DNA from: Arthrobotrys musiformis
Lineage: Eukaryota > Ascomycota > Orbiliomycetes > Orbiliales > Orbiliaceae
Assembly: GCA_036971715.1 (NCBI GenBank)
Contig: JAVHJL010000006.1
Location: forward strand, 930,001 to 994,000
Reading direction: 5' to 3'
Length of the DNA: 64,000 nucleotides
Under the pieces are notes generated by a model that was given only the letters and a program-made list of their open reading frames with translations, ran no database searches and was not told where the DNA came from. Below, piece by piece: positions 10,448 through 22,136 of this stretch. Within the stretch, counting starts at the first letter, position 1; every line of letters begins with the position of its first letter. A program made the translations under genes and the position numbers.

Positions 10448-12876
10448 GCCGAGGTTCAACTTTGCCTTTAACCTGGTCCGGCCTGGTCTGGGTTCAAGAG
10501 TCAATTTAGGCGAATTGATTAAAGATTGACTTTCGGTTCCAAGATTATTTTCCTATGCTGCATCCAAGGTGCTTAATTAGTGGAGTTCCAGTTGTATGTG
10601 AATATAAAATAATATAAATATCGACAGAACAGTCTTCAGGAGGAATATCGAAAGAAAGGACGAAGGGGATATTTATGAACCCCCAAATCCCATCCGAAAG
10701 TCCTCAAGGCACCAGCAACTTGAAACTCTCAGGTGCCCAAAGAAATAAAATAAAATACGCAAAAAATACTACAAAAAATGCAAACAGGAGATTCAAACCT
10801 GAGAGGCGCAAGGACCTTATATATCATGGCCATGATATAGGGTCCTCCCCTAAAAATGTACATCTAAAAAGGAATGGAAGTTGCACTAACCAATTCGCGT
10901 CTAGTCAAGCTTTTCAAGACGGCTTGAATAAGAATGATACAAACGGCCTCGTTTAAACAGACGAACGAGATTGTCGAAACGGCACGATAGTGGTCTAGAT
11001 CATGCGGATTGGACTTGGGGGAGGACCCTTGCTTGGAGGCTTATTCGAGGATACCCCGGTCCAGCCTTTCAAACCTTCAATCAATCAAAAATCGATACAA
11101 TAGATGGCGTAGTTAAATAAGTCGAGTAAGGTGGTCGTGATTGCGATGATGTCGTGAGTTCGAGTTCGAGTAGGTTGGAGGTTGCACAGTCTTTAAGTAG
11201 ACAACAGTCGATGATATGAAGCAAGCATCATATCTCAACCTCAGCTACAACGGCGAATTAATACAAGTGTGTGTGATGTAATTGTGACGCCAGCTCTGGT
11301 ATACGTTGTCTCGTAAACCAGAGGTATACGAGACAAGTACAGTATACAATTAATATAAATAAAAAAAAGAAATTAAAAAAAAGACGACCTGGCAGCCCAC
11401 CGTTGGTTCCCTCCGCCGAGCTCACAAGCTACGGCCTCTGCATGGACCTGGCGATTCGACGGCCTTCATTGGCCGTGATGGTCCTCGTATACGGCACTAC
11501 ACCCATAAACCAAAACTCCTGTGCTACAATCAAATGTCTTTCCCAAGATTATCACTCGAAAGAAGCACAGCGAATGGGCACTAGAAGCCACTCTGCTGTG
11601 CCGTACATTCGTATCCCAAATTAACACCCTCAACCACAAACTCGATCAAAGTCAAATCTCGTTCGATCCATGGAATGAATAAAAATCACAGAACACATGC
11701 CCAACAGCTGCAGTAGCCAGTAGCCACACAAGTGTCACGTTGGCCTCCCCAAAAAAGGACCCCCTCGAAAAGAGCACCTCGCTTCACCTTGTCGAACAGG
11801 GTCGCATGCATGTTGGAATTAATTCCCTATTAATATTAATAGTGGAAACGGGAGCACCGGTGCGACCTATAACATACCATATAATATCTAGTGACTACAG
11901 CAATAGTGTATACAAACTAGACCAGATCGATCTCGTATTCCCTCTCTTTTATCTATCAGCTGACGGTAGCATTCCTGCCGGGGTTCCTGCATCACCGACA
12001 AATAATCGGTTGCTCAAGGACAGGTTGCATCACCACCATACTACGTATACTACACATCTATGTATTCTATCAAAAAACGAATTATCTATATATAATGCTA
12101 AAGTTTAAGGAGGGAAGGCCGAAGCCAGTGTATACATGTAGTAAGTATATTATACATTCCACGCATATGCATATAATATAACCCGCAAAGTACATTCCCA
12201 TCAAAAAGTACGTAGACCCTTGCCGTCTAAGTAGTATAAGTGACATGGATCCGTAGACCAACTTTATATAAGCGCTGGAGCTAAAGTAGACCCTTCAAAC
12301 CCGGGCTTTCAAACCCTTCTGACTGGCTCCAAATACACTAAAACAACCAAGGGGGAAATGCATATGTATATGGAAAGCGAAATATGGTATGCACGGTTTG
12401 GCAAGCTCGCAATCCTGCATAAGCATATGCGGCCAGCCTCCACCTGATAGTTAGCCCCACCGAAAACACCCTTTGAAAATAAAGAGCAGCAGCTTTTAAT
12501 GCGGAGAACAAAAAAAAAATTGGAAAATAACATTTGGGTATCTTTGATAATGCCTTGACTTTTCCAAACCCGGTTTTGCAAATAAAACTCCAGCGCCAGG
12601 CTATCAAAAGCGAGAATATAAATGACTCCAACAAAAGCAGCATAATCTTCGTGAAAAGCAAACGGCAAACTCCAAAGACAATTATAATACAAAACAAACA
12701 CCAAGTTTTAGACAAACGAAGATAACTCCAAGTGGTATCAGTTCATCCCGAGAGAAAAAAGAACACAGAAATCAAAATGCAGGTGGGTATCCGATATAGC
12801 AAACATAAAGCAAACGTAAAGCAAATATAAAGCAAAAGCAAGGCAAAGATGCTGCAAAAATACGGGTATACGTTGT
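10448..12876. other. AT-rich intergenic spacer
   Basis: About 2.4 kb without a supported gene. It contains the nested inverted repeats at 11294-11336, A-rich tracts near 11358-11392, and several ATA/TATA-rich stretches at 11.8-12.2 kb. Frames at 12.3-12.7 kb on the minus strand are hydrophobic only because of T-rich composition and show no gene structure. Confidence 0.5.
11294..11336. repeat. interleaved inverted repeats (pseudoknot topology)
   Basis: CTCTGGT (11294-11300) pairs with ACCAGAG (11317-11323), and TTGTCTCGTA (11306-11315) pairs with TACGAGACAA (11327-11336). Both are perfect and their arms interleave. GTATACG and GTATAC motifs flank them. Seen directly; function unknown. Confidence 0.6.
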
Positions 12877-15150
12877 TCACGTCCTCTTCCTCTTCCTCGA
12901 CCCGACACCACCATTCGGAACACGGGCTTTGCCGCCCTCCTGCGTCGTAGTTGCACCCACTACCGATGGCTTCGCCATACTCGCATGACCCCGCTTACGG
13001 CTGCTAGCAAGGGTGGCGGGGCTGACTTGCTTTGCGGCCAGCTTCGTTCCTTCGGGCGGAGGAACCGTATTATTCTCGTACGTAAGAACACGCTTACATT
13101 CTCGTGCTATATACCGCCTCGTCCTCCCTCTTTCCTCTGGTGAGGTTTCCGATTTATTCGTGATACCCGGCGAGAGCAGTCCCGTCTCTGGAGTCGCCTT
13201 CGCGGCGGAAATCTTGATATTTTTAATAGTAGTAGTAGACCTTTTGGCCTTTTTGACGGGGTTTGTTGCGGGTTTGGGAAATATGATATGTGATGTCTTT
13301 GTTCGTTTCGTAGGTCGATTGTCGGCCTGCAGTAAAGGTTCGCCCTGTGATTCTGGTTCCGCATCGTATCCTTCGTCATCTTCCAAGTCCGAGCGCTTGC
13401 GTTTCATACCGGCTTTCTCGGGTTGCTCCGGAGAAACGCTTCGGAGCCATTCGACGACCTTGTTGTCACAAAAGTACATGTGGTTATCTGGATTAAGTGG
13501 CTGCGCCAGCTCGTATTGTCGGGTTCGTTCGTGCACTTCGTGTTCTCCTTCCTCGATGGAGGAGACCGAATCCGAGTCCCAATCAGGATGGGAACGGGTG
13601 TTGAAGATATCGGCTTGGCCTTGGAATTTGTGGGCGAGTTTGTGAATGGCAGCTTGCATTTGAAGGAGTGCCCGAGAGGGTGGTGGGATCACCCGAGTTG
13701 AAGCCTGATTTGGGATGTTTTGGGTTTCTGGGGTTTCTGCGGGGGTGAGGTCAATGATCTCCCCGCTCTTGAGAAGTTCGTCCTGTCGGTTCTCTTTGGA
13801 GTGGTAGACACTCATGCGGATACGCTCTTTCGGTTCTTGTAACCATTTGAAGATATATTTGTTCGGCTCGTCGGGGATCGGTTCGAGGTAACACTCCATT
13901 CGAGAGAAGGCGCCATCCAGGTCATAACGAAGGATCCATCCGTTTTCTGGCGAATTGATACCCTTGTTGCCTTGATGATGACGGGTTGTCTTATAACCGT
14001 ATCTCTCGAATAGTTGGTCGCAAATTGTCGGACCGAGCATGAGGCGGAGTAGAGACCAGAATCGATGGGAGCGGGCGAGGGACGCAATAGTGAATGGGAG
14101 GATATGTGCAGCGATCAAAGAATCGCGGGCGTGGGTGATAAGGCAGTGGTTCGAATCCCTGTGCATCAGCATAGCGCGGTATGTGCTCGACCTCCTGGGC
14201 TTGATTTCTGTGTCTGGAACAATCTTTTTGTCTTGCGCTTCTTTGATTCTCAAGGAGAACTTTCCGACACCCGCTCGAAGGGTTACCAGCGCATCCTTTA
14301 GCTTTGGGATGGATAGACTCTTTGTCGCGGGTTTTGGCGGTTGAGAGTCCTCCTCTTGCGCGTTCTTCTCTTCACCATTTTCCTTTCCAGTAGGCTGTTC
14401 TATTTTATCTTCCTTCTTCTCTTCCTTTGGCTGCTCCTCGGGCTGTTCTTCCTTGTCTTTCTCCTGTTCCTCGGCCTCGTCGTCCTTGGGCTTATCGACT
14501 TCGACACCCTCGTCCTCGTCGTGGGCCTGCCGCCAGTCATTATACAACTGCCTTTGATCGTAACTCCCACCAAAAAGCTCCTTCAAAGCCTCGCCTTGGA
14601 TAGGCAATATATCCCCCCCCTCAACCGCCTTATCAACCCCATCGTAAATCTCCCCCTTCTTAACCTCCGACACGACTACACATTTCATATCAATATCCTC
14701 CACCGCAAAAAACTCATCCCCGATATCCTCATCGGATGAAGAGGAGTTCGTAGTAGCCCATCCTTTACTCTTTGATACTTCTCCGGATGAACTGGGGAGG
14801 GGTTTTAGTACTGTTGTATCACGGGTTATCTCCCACCAAAATTCGGGATCCTTTTTGCGACGTTTGTTGGGGGTGTTTGTGTCGTCGGTGTCGTCTGTGG
14901 GTTTACTCCGACGGCGGGATAGGGGGGTTCTCGTCGGTGATTCTGAGAGGGAAGGTAATGCGGAATCGGAGTTTTTAGTAGGAGTGGTAGTTGTAGGTAG
15001 TGCTTGTAATATCGACGATGAGGGAGATGAGGTGTCCGGGAGGGCGGTGGCGTCTAAGGCGCCGGTGGTTGAGGGTTTACGTTTTCTCCGCTTTTCGGAT
15101 TTGCGTGAGAAGGACCTCCGGTGGTGGAGTTCGGGTTTTACGAATGACAT
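12877..15150 (-). CDS. fungal HNH_2-type nuclease-domain protein
   Basis: An intronless 757-aa protein. Residues 1-100 are basic and Ser/Thr/Pro-rich with nuclear-localisation-like clusters (RRKRK, KRRKK). Residues about 210-275 are a long Glu/Lys/Gln-rich acidic stretch. A domain at about 315-440 resembles the fungal HNH_2 family: a Cys-x-x-T core followed by AAHILPF (first His), then NSPENGWIL (Asn) and a DLDGAFSRMECY segment. The final His of HNH is not obvious at the usual place, so the metal site may be altered. The C-terminal third is again disordered and basic, ending RKRKRT. HNH_2 proteins are widespread in ascomycetes and mostly uncharacterised. Nuclear location is inferred from the basic clusters. 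Confidence 0.75.
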   Translation of the reverse strand: MSFVKPELHHRRSFSRKSEKRRKRKPSTTGALDATALPDTSSPSSSILQALPTTTTPTKNSDSALPSLSESPTRTPLSRRRSKPTDDTDDTNTPNKRRKKDPEFWWEITRDTTVLKPLPSSSGEVSKSKGWATTNSSSSDEDIGDEFFAVEDIDMKCVVVSEVKKGEIYDGVDKAVEGGDILPIQGEALKELFGGSYDQRQLYNDWRQAHDEDEGVEVDKPKDDEAEEQEKDKEEQPEEQPKEEKKEDKIEQPTGKENGEEKNAQEEDSQPPKPATKSLSIPKLKDALVTLRAGVGKFSLRIKEAQDKKIVPDTEIKPRRSSTYRAMLMHRDSNHCLITHARDSLIAAHILPFTIASLARSHRFWSLLRLMLGPTICDQLFERYGYKTTRHHQGNKGINSPENGWILRYDLDGAFSRMECYLEPIPDEPNKYIFKWLQEPKERIRMSVYHSKENRQDELLKSGEIIDLTPAETPETQNIPNQASTRVIPPPSRALLQMQAAIHKLAHKFQGQADIFNTRSHPDWDSDSVSSIEEGEHEVHERTRQYELAQPLNPDNHMYFCDNKVVEWLRSVSPEQPEKAGMKRKRSDLEDDEGYDAEPESQGEPLLQADNRPTKRTKTSHIIFPKPATNPVKKAKRSTTTIKNIKISAAKATPETGLLSPGITNKSETSPEERGRTRRYIARECKRVLTYENNTVPPPEGTKLAAKQVSPATLASSRKRGHASMAKPSVVGATTTQEGGKARVPNGGVGSRKRKRT

Positions 15151-16519
15151 GTTTTGAGGTGGGCGCTCAATAGCGCTGTGGTTTAAATACTGCTACCTGT
15201 GATCTCCTGATTTGGATGTTGTAGATGAAGCCTTCGCGTCTGTGAGACGGGCGGGCGTGAGTATGGTGGAGTAGAGTATCTTGGTGGTGTTTGGTGGTGA
15301 GGATTGATGGATCTGTTGACGATGGTTCCAGAAGTGGATTGTGTGACCGTTGTCAGGGTTGTTGACAAAGTAACTCTGTCTCCTTGGCGCTTAGCCTCGA
15401 GGCCAGCTTGGCGCTAAGCCGTCTCTTGGCAACAGACCTTTCACGTCGTCGCCTGCGTCTGTTTACAAAACCTGCCTTAACTACTGCTTGTATGTAATCT
15501 CGTCGACCTTCGATAGAAGAGTATCAGGTTCTGCCACTGAGGTATTTAAGTTAGCATTTTGGATACCCGTGGGAGTGTTATGATTCATGTGGTCCACTCA
15601 TGGCTCTCCACGGTTTCCTCGTGTGCAGCGCGGAGTATGACTAACATGAGCTCGCCAATTATCTGCGACCCAAACTTGGCCTTGACAAATTCTGACCGCT
15701 CTGATCCTGAAGCCGTGTTTAGCCTTCTTAGCTGGGGTTTCGTATGAAGCTCATGATCATTTTGGGGTACCACTAGCTAGAAGAACTGAGGTTTTGGTGA
15801 GGATAGAGTGAGTCTGTGTTACTGAGGTCTACAGCGGCAGTGCCAAGACTTTGCCATCGGAGGCATCTTTGCTGGATCGTTATAAGGCTTACACCAGAGC
15901 TCATTATATATAATCCAACAGTTTCCACGAATAGGATGGGTTGTAACTTGATAGATTCACGGATTCGCAAATATTCATTATGATCATGTCGTTTGCGATA
16001 GACATGTTCTGCGTTTTGAAATCCTTAGACATACATAGGTATATGCCAGCAAATTTATTTCATGGAACACCCGTGCGGCCATATTGACAATGTTGGAATT
16101 CAAACAGCGCCTGTTTGAAAAATTAAATAGGCACGGATGGGAATAGAAACAGGAATCCTATTTCGATTGTAAACAGGTAGCCTCGAATCTGTAAACAGCG
16201 CCTGTTTACTTTTGCACAACGCATGTTTAGATCCCAGACACCACCTGTTTAAAGCTATAACGTTCAAATAGCGTTTATTTCCGCTGAATGATAAACAGGA
16301 AGACCTCATGGGCTATAATTTATAAGGGCAGGATATATGTTCCATTGAAAATTCAAGGCAAATTCATGGAGCAGAGCAAATATTCGGGTTCAAAGTTGGT
16401 TGACATTGTATATCAAGACCACAGTCTGCTGTAACAAAATATACTATGCCTATACGGTGTATAGGCCGGCTAAGTTAGATATGTGTGTACATACACAAGG
16501 GGGCTCTAAGGGAAACATT
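15151..16519. other. intergenic spacer with repeats
   Basis: Holds the near-identical pair CTTGGCGCT(T/A)AGCC (15383-15396 and 15407-15420) and the palindrome cluster at 16099-16300. Short minus-strand frames at 15.2-16.0 kb have no supporting features. Confidence 0.5.
16099..16300. repeat. cluster of AAACAGCGCCTGTTT palindromes and half-sites
   Basis: Two perfect palindromes share the core AAACAG-CGC-CTGTTT: 16099-16119 (9-bp arms TTCAAACAG/CTGTTTGAA) and 16191-16209 (8-bp arms GTAAACAG/CTGTTTAC). Further half-sites read GTAAACAGG near 16169, GCATGTTTAG near 16221, CACCTGTTTAAA near 16242 and ATAAACAGG near 16291. The GTAAACA half-site equals the forkhead consensus. Sequence is seen; a regulatory role is inferred. 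Confidence 0.5.
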
Positions 16520-17231
16520 TCAACGCATGCGGTCGCGCGACGTTGATTGATTCTGGCATTCTAGAGGGTTCCATTTTAGGACGGCATAAAGAAGATCTTG
16601 TAAGAACTTGCCGTTCGGATCCTCTATACTGCTAGCAGCATCCGTCAATGCCCCAACAACTTTATTCGTCTTCAGTTTTTTCACATATACCGCCAAATCG
16701 TCGCGCAACGTCGAGCCGCCAAGCTGGTAGGTGGTGTTCAATATGCTCACGAGGTTTTGGAGCCTAGTCCCATTATGTGCCCACTGGTAGGTAGGTGTAG
16801 GCGACTGTCTCAACGCTCTTCCTATCTTTTGACTATATTCTTTGATCAGGCCGTCGATTTGTAGAAAGTCCGCAAGGTGGAGGACTTTCAAGATATTCTC
16901 CGCTGGTCCATCATCCATAAAGTCTTTCGGAATCTCCACTTCAGTCCGATACAGCCACTCCAGCACCTGGACCATAACATCAACCTCTACCTCAGGATCC
17001 GGCAGCCTTATCACCCTCTCCTGCCCTTCCTTAAAATGTTTATGGCAAGCGACTTCGAAGAACTTTGACTGTGAAGCCAAGATATTGTAGTTGGCCTCAA
17101 ACTCTACCTCTTCTGGGCCAATCAAAAGTGTGAGGTCGGTTTCGCCGGGAATATATAGAGGTCTAAGGTATCTGCTCAGTTCTTTCCCCCAAAAAAGCCA
17201 CGATAAGGGGAACTCACGCTGTAAACTCCAT
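16520..17231 (-). CDS. BTB/POZ domain protein
   Basis: Two exons: 17231-17218 (ATG GAG TTT ACA GC, donor GTGAGT) and 17162-16520, joined in phase 2 across a 55-nt intron; 218 aa. The joined N-terminus reads MEFTAPLYIPGETDLTLLIG, followed by the BTB fold. Key features are the strand for the buried core, FEANYNILASQSKFFEVACH (H/R-x-x-ILA-x-S-x-x-F-type signature), then IRLPDPEVEVDVMVQVLEWLYRTEV and ILKVLHLADFLQIDGL. Fungal BTB proteins of this size are common and often act as adaptors or self-associating regulators. Beyond the BTB domain the C-terminal 90 residues are unassigned. The frame before the second exon has no ATG, which is why the short first exon is needed. Confidence 0.82.
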
Positions 17232-18730
17232 TTTCTGTAGAGTGCCTCCGACCCGATCTATGTTCGATTGCAACCAAATCGAAATCCAAGCGAGCTCGAC
17301 CGGATTCTCCAAAGGTATGATCTAGTCGATAACCGAGCGATACAGGGTAGTGCGGTCTGGCCAGTTTTAGGACCCAGATCTTGCTTTGTGGACCAGATAC
17401 GGGGCTGTCTGAACCTAGGCCTAGGGCTTTTATGTGATGCCGCCACTAATATGTATAATGTTTCCGGTGGTGGAAGTGCGATAATCAATAGTCGAGGGGA
17501 ATGTTCGAAACGCTCTCTTTCTTTAAGAGGTTGACTAACTAGCGCTCGCGACTAGCGTGCACTATCGACGAACGATAATAAAGGTCGATGACGAAAGCTT
17601 AGGTTTAAATAAGGCTCTCTCGCCCGACTCGTTATGGCGAAGGATAGAGGTAGGAATGTCGTGACGTGGTGCAGTGAGGATACATAACCTGTGAGCAGGT
17701 TGATGAAGTTGATTGATTGAGTTAACTACATGCATTTTCCTTCATCCTAATAACATGATTGTGATGCCAAGACACAACACCTATCAACAGCTGTACAGCT
17801 CGACGCACACCAAAACCCACATGCACCTATGTTCTGCATTTGTAATATTACAGTGTTCATGAATTCAGTCACGTCATATGTAGTAGCTAGACGTGAAACC
17901 ACTAGTGAGCTACCATTCAGTTCGATCTCCTTCTCAGCTAAGCCGGGAAGTTCTATCTAGCACTACTGTGATATGTTTCAAGCGAACTAATTCTGTAGAC
18001 ATGTGTACATCACCAGCCTCGTCATGGGCCTAACTCTTCCGCGTATCTACGTATCGCGCTGTAAATTGTGTTGTGGGCACCAGAATGCAACATGAATTTA
18101 CCATTCGTTGACCCTCCCAAATTGTCGAATTTACGGTTCCTTCCGAAGAATGAAAAATCCACACCTCCTTTTAAATTCTAAAATATAAATTAAAAAGCTT
18201 GTTACGAAACAAAATCTTCGGAGTACAAGCCGAATGGCTGAGTACTTTCATGTCGAATTCATAATCGGACCCATTGCGCAGTAGCACACGCAAGACAATG
18301 TGGGAAATTAGAGGAACAACCTACAGCCCCCTTGGGAACGTCTCCTGCCTTCTCGTGTATTTTATATTTCTACATCCTACTGCACCGTAACGCAAATATA
18401 TGTATACGTCTAGAATGTGGGGAAATTTGAAAAGGAAACGGCATGAAACGTTCTGGAAATTTGGGGTAGGTGTAACCAGGGAAGAATATATTACCCCTCG
18501 AACTGAAACGAATGTCCCTTTTGATTGTGTATGCGCATGTATACAAGTATTTAAACTATGATAGTGCCTTCTCGTCGATCGTGCCCGTATAGATACTACT
18601 TTCATAGGCCATTAGGAAAATATTGCGGGGTTTTGGGTGTAAACTCCAGCTGATAGGCTTCTTAATTAATATCCCTAGCCGGCCCTCCTCCTATATCCAC
18701 ACGCCATTGACGAAGAGTCGCTAGCCCACC
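17232..18730. other. intergenic spacer
   Basis: 1.5 kb between the divergent BTB and GH16 genes. No supported gene, repeat family or RNA seen. The last 100 nt (CCGGCCCTCCTCCTATATCCACACGCC) is the likely GH16 promoter. Confidence 0.5.
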
Positions 18731-19802
18731 ATGCGACCCTTCACCACCCTCTTGACATTTTCCTCCCTCATAACCCTCATCTCAGCCCGCTACAATATCT
18801 CAATCCCAAACGCCCGAACAACCCCAAAAGCTGTCCCCCAACGCCCCGGCTTCACCCTAACCTGGTCAGACACCTTCTCCCAACCTGGCCCCGTCTCTTC
18901 AGAATGGCAATACGACATTGGTACCTCCTACCCCAACGGTCCGCAAAACTGGGGTACGGGGGAGGTACAACGGTACACCTCTGACAAGAAAAATGTATTC
19001 ATCTCCGCAAATAAACAACTAAACATCATCCCGTTTCGCAACCCCAGAACCGGGGAGTGGACTTCAGCCAGGATTGAGACTGCTAGAGATGGGTTTAAAT
19101 GTCAAGCCGGCGGTGAGATGATAATAGAAGCCCGAATCCTCCTACCCAGCGGTGGCAGGCAAGAAGGTGTCTGGGCAGCATTCTGGGCCATGGGTAGGAA
19201 ATTCAGGAGAAATGGAAACGACGGGTGGCCGATGACCGGGGAGTGGGATATTATGGAGGCTGTTAATGGCGGGAATACAATTCTTGGAACGGTTCATTGC
19301 GGCGTTTATCCCGGTGGACCTTGTGAGTCCCATATCCGTCTCAGACAAGGGGTGATTTATGTTGCTAATGCGGTTTTTTAGGTGATGAGCCGAACGGTAT
19401 CGGTGGTACGACGGATATTGCGCGAGGAGTGTTTAATACTTATGCGCTAAGGATCGATCGTACGCTGGAAGATTGGCGGAAGCAGTCGCTGACCTGGTCT
19501 GTGAATGGTGAGGAGTACCATAGCGTTAGTGGGTATGATATTGGTCATTATAAGGTAAGTTGCCCTCCCATTCTATATGTCTGTACAAGAAAACAGGTAG
19601 TAGTATTTGGAGGATTTGCTAACCGAAGACTTGGGGCGTATAGACCTGGGCGAACTTGGTGTACGAACCATTCTTCCTTCTCCTCAACGTCGCTATGGGA
19701 GGCGGATTTGCAAATGCCTGGGCGGGTAGAGATACTCCTACCGCTGAAACGACACCAGGGTATGGTATGTTGGTGGATTGGGTCGCTGTCTACAATACAT
19801 GA
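18731..19802 (+). CDS. secreted GH16 family beta-glucanase
   Basis: Three exons: 18731-19322, 19382-19554 and 19644-19802 (introns of 59 and 89 nt with GTGAGT and GTAAGT donors and CTAAT/CTAAC branch sites); 307 aa. A signal peptide covers about residues 1-19. The glycoside hydrolase 16 signature E-x-D-x-x-E is present as GEWDIMEAVN (Glu171, Asp173, Glu176: nucleophile and acid/base). Other family blocks are TWSDTF, EVQRYTSD, EARILLP, GVWAAFWAMG and PFFLLLNVAMGGGFAN. GH16 enzymes of this group cleave beta-1,3 or beta-1,3/1,4-glucans, either in the fungus's own wall or in the environment. No membrane anchor or binding module follows. The splice phases restore the C-terminal LNVAMGGG block, which supports the model strongly. 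Confidence 0.92.
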
Positions 19803-20791
19803 CCTCGCCTTCCATATCACCGTAGTTCTGCAGATCTGGTGGTTCGCGAATTCAATCGGGTACCGCGGGTCTGCCGGCGTTTTTTCTCTGTATATATAAT
19901 ATCGAAGTAGTCTGAGTTTTAATGTAATTCCTGTATATACATCACATTAGCAATCTATGTTTAATTCTGGCATACTAGCATTCCGAAACTGAAGGCCTGG
20001 AGGCTCGTAGTATTCTCGACTCAGAATCGATACACTAAGCTAAGATGGGCGGTGGTGTTGTGGTGTTGGAAGATCCAAAGAGGAGAAGCATGGCATGCCC
20101 AATTGGGTAGCCGTTCTGTGGTATACGCCGCTGGTACGAGATATACGCTGTGTGTGACCGGCTGAAATGCAACAGTGCGCAACACATGTAGAAAAGTGTT
20201 GCCTTGAACGGGGCTAACCATTGGCAGACCTAGCAAAGAAGAATACGTAGGCCACGTAGGGGGTGGTGATAGCTGCCGTATTGAAGGGGCTTCATAGATA
20301 TTGGTGACGTCATAGGGCTTCACCGCTGAGAGGGCTGAAGCCCTGTCGTATTTGGGAGCCTGCGTCGACGGCCGAGTGTTGCTATGGGGGTTGTTGTCGA
20401 CGTTGTCAGAGCCGCTCCCCACAAGATATTATTTTTCACCTCCCCAAGGAAGACGCGGTTCCTCCATCAACGCTCCATCCCCCTCTACTCTCCGTTGCCA
20501 TCTACGCCAACATCCTAGCTCCGTCGTCACCGTCAGCAACGCCTCCCGGTAAGTTGGATTATCGTTATCTTCGAGCTTTGGCTTCAACTTCATGTGAATA
20601 GAACGGGTATTGACTCTCGATGTTGTTTTGTAGATAGGAAAACGCAGGTTAGCTGCAGGTAGCTCTCTGCACTCCGTGGGAGCTGCTGTTAGCAGATAAC
20701 TTCAGGATCGAGCTATCCCTCGCGAGTCCTCGAATATAAAGAATCGTGTCTCTAGTCTTCCAGACGTTCGGTTTGATTCTAGATTCTAAAA
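19803..20791. other. intergenic spacer and probable leader of the next gene
   Basis: No supported coding gene. A GTAAGT at about 20549 with pyrimidine-AG acceptors near 20720-20763 suggests an intron in the 5' UTR of the membrane-protein gene at 20792. A 133-codon minus-strand frame at 20.0-20.4 kb lacks features and is not called. Confidence 0.45.
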
Positions 20792-22136
20792 ATGAGTGAA
20801 GTTCCATTCCCAGACCAGACCTATACGGTCACCCGAGGTGCCCAGGTTGTGGTCGTTATCCCCACCATCAAGACCAAAGAAGTTGGAGGCTCTCGCCGTT
20901 CGAGTGACGCTGAGCCGACTGATCTGCCCGACTCGGGAGCTTTGCCAGAGACTTCGGTCCCCAAGGTCATCACCAGTGTCGTCCCCACGACTTTTGTAAC
21001 TTCGATCCGTACTCGGGCTCTTTCTAGCGCTCCACCAGTAATCATTGTTACACAAGTTATCACGATTACTGAGTCGGCCATTATTCCGCCTGAAACGTTG
21101 TATGTCACTACGACTGAAGTCTTTACTAGACCTCAAGAAAGTCGTCCAGCCGGAGTTCCATTCCCTGTTGGGCCACTTGGGACCGGTACTGAGGGAGAGA
21201 GCCCTCTCGAAACTGGCGGTAGGATATATATCCGGGATTGTGTCTATTTAATATAAAGTTTTCCATAAGCTTACAGAAAGCTTCACACAGGTGTCCATAC
21301 TCCCCAAGAGCAATTCAACGGCCTCGCTGCCTCTCCAGGGGTCATCGTCGCCTGTTTTGCCGCCGTAGTCGGGGTCGGTCTCCTTATGTGCTTTGGCTGC
21401 TGGGTCCGACGTAAGCACCAGGAGCGTAGGATGAAAATGGGTGGAGTCAACCCCGCCCCCGGTAACCCTCGTCCACCTATTATCCCTCCCATTAATAGGT
21501 ATCTCCTCAACTCCCCCAACTGGTTCAGACGATCCAGGAACCGCTCTACGGAGTTGAGCAATTTGCAAGCTACCCAAGATACTCAACCTGCTGCCACCGC
21601 CGCAGCTGCCGCTGGTCCTTCCAGTGCTCCCGCTCCTGCTCCACAACATACGGCGCCTGAGACTCCACGTGAGGGAATCATTGCCCATGTTAGCCAAACC
21701 CAGATGGACTACAAACGTGACATCTTGAGCACTGCTGGCGCCACTGCGGATGATCAGGGATATGTTGCCCGTCAGCGTCAGGATAAGATGGACATTGGGG
21801 CCGACAAGGAGAATAAAACTCCAGTTTCCAACTACGAAAATAAGGCAATTGGTATGGCGGTTACTCAGGCTGAGGCTAGTTCCGGCAAACAGGGAAACAT
21901 GAGTACTAGTACGTGAAGTTGATAAATTTATCCCGCTTTGTTGGATAGTGTTAACTGAAATTTATCCATCCCTAGGGCACGCTCCTAAAGATAATGGCCC
22001 TAAAGAACACATTCAGACTACTGATGAGGTTGAGACCCCCGGCGTCTCCGAATTGGCCGATACCAACCCCTTCCATGGTACCAACCAAAGCCACTACGGG
22101 ACATACACCCTCAACGGAGGCGGTACGAGGTACTAA
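20792..22136 (+). CDS. single-pass membrane protein, Val/Thr-rich ectodomain
   Basis: Three exons: 20792-21218, 21291-21908 and 21976-22136 (introns of 72 and 67 nt, both in phase 1); 401 aa. The N-terminal 170 residues are rich in Val, Thr, Ser and Pro with beta-strand-like repeats (VITSVVPTTFVTSI, VIIVTQVITITESAII). One membrane helix follows (about 164-186, GVIVACFAAVVGVGLLMCFG), then a CWVRRKHQER stop-transfer sequence and a disordered tail of about 210 residues with an Ala-rich run. There is no classic signal peptide, so a type III topology (N-terminus outside, basic residues inside) is likely. The layout recalls fungal wall-stress sensor proteins, but no WSC or other domain is visible. 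Function unknown. Confidence 0.7.

Noticed and set aside
10775..10835. Possible tRNA T-arm (GGTTTGAATCTCCTG) on the minus strand
   Set aside because: The T stem does not pair properly and no acceptor or D arm is found.
14130..14160. tRNA B-box-like GGTTCGAATCCC
   Set aside because: It lies inside the HNH gene and encodes part of the conserved core; no acceptor stem, anticodon arm or A box surrounds it.
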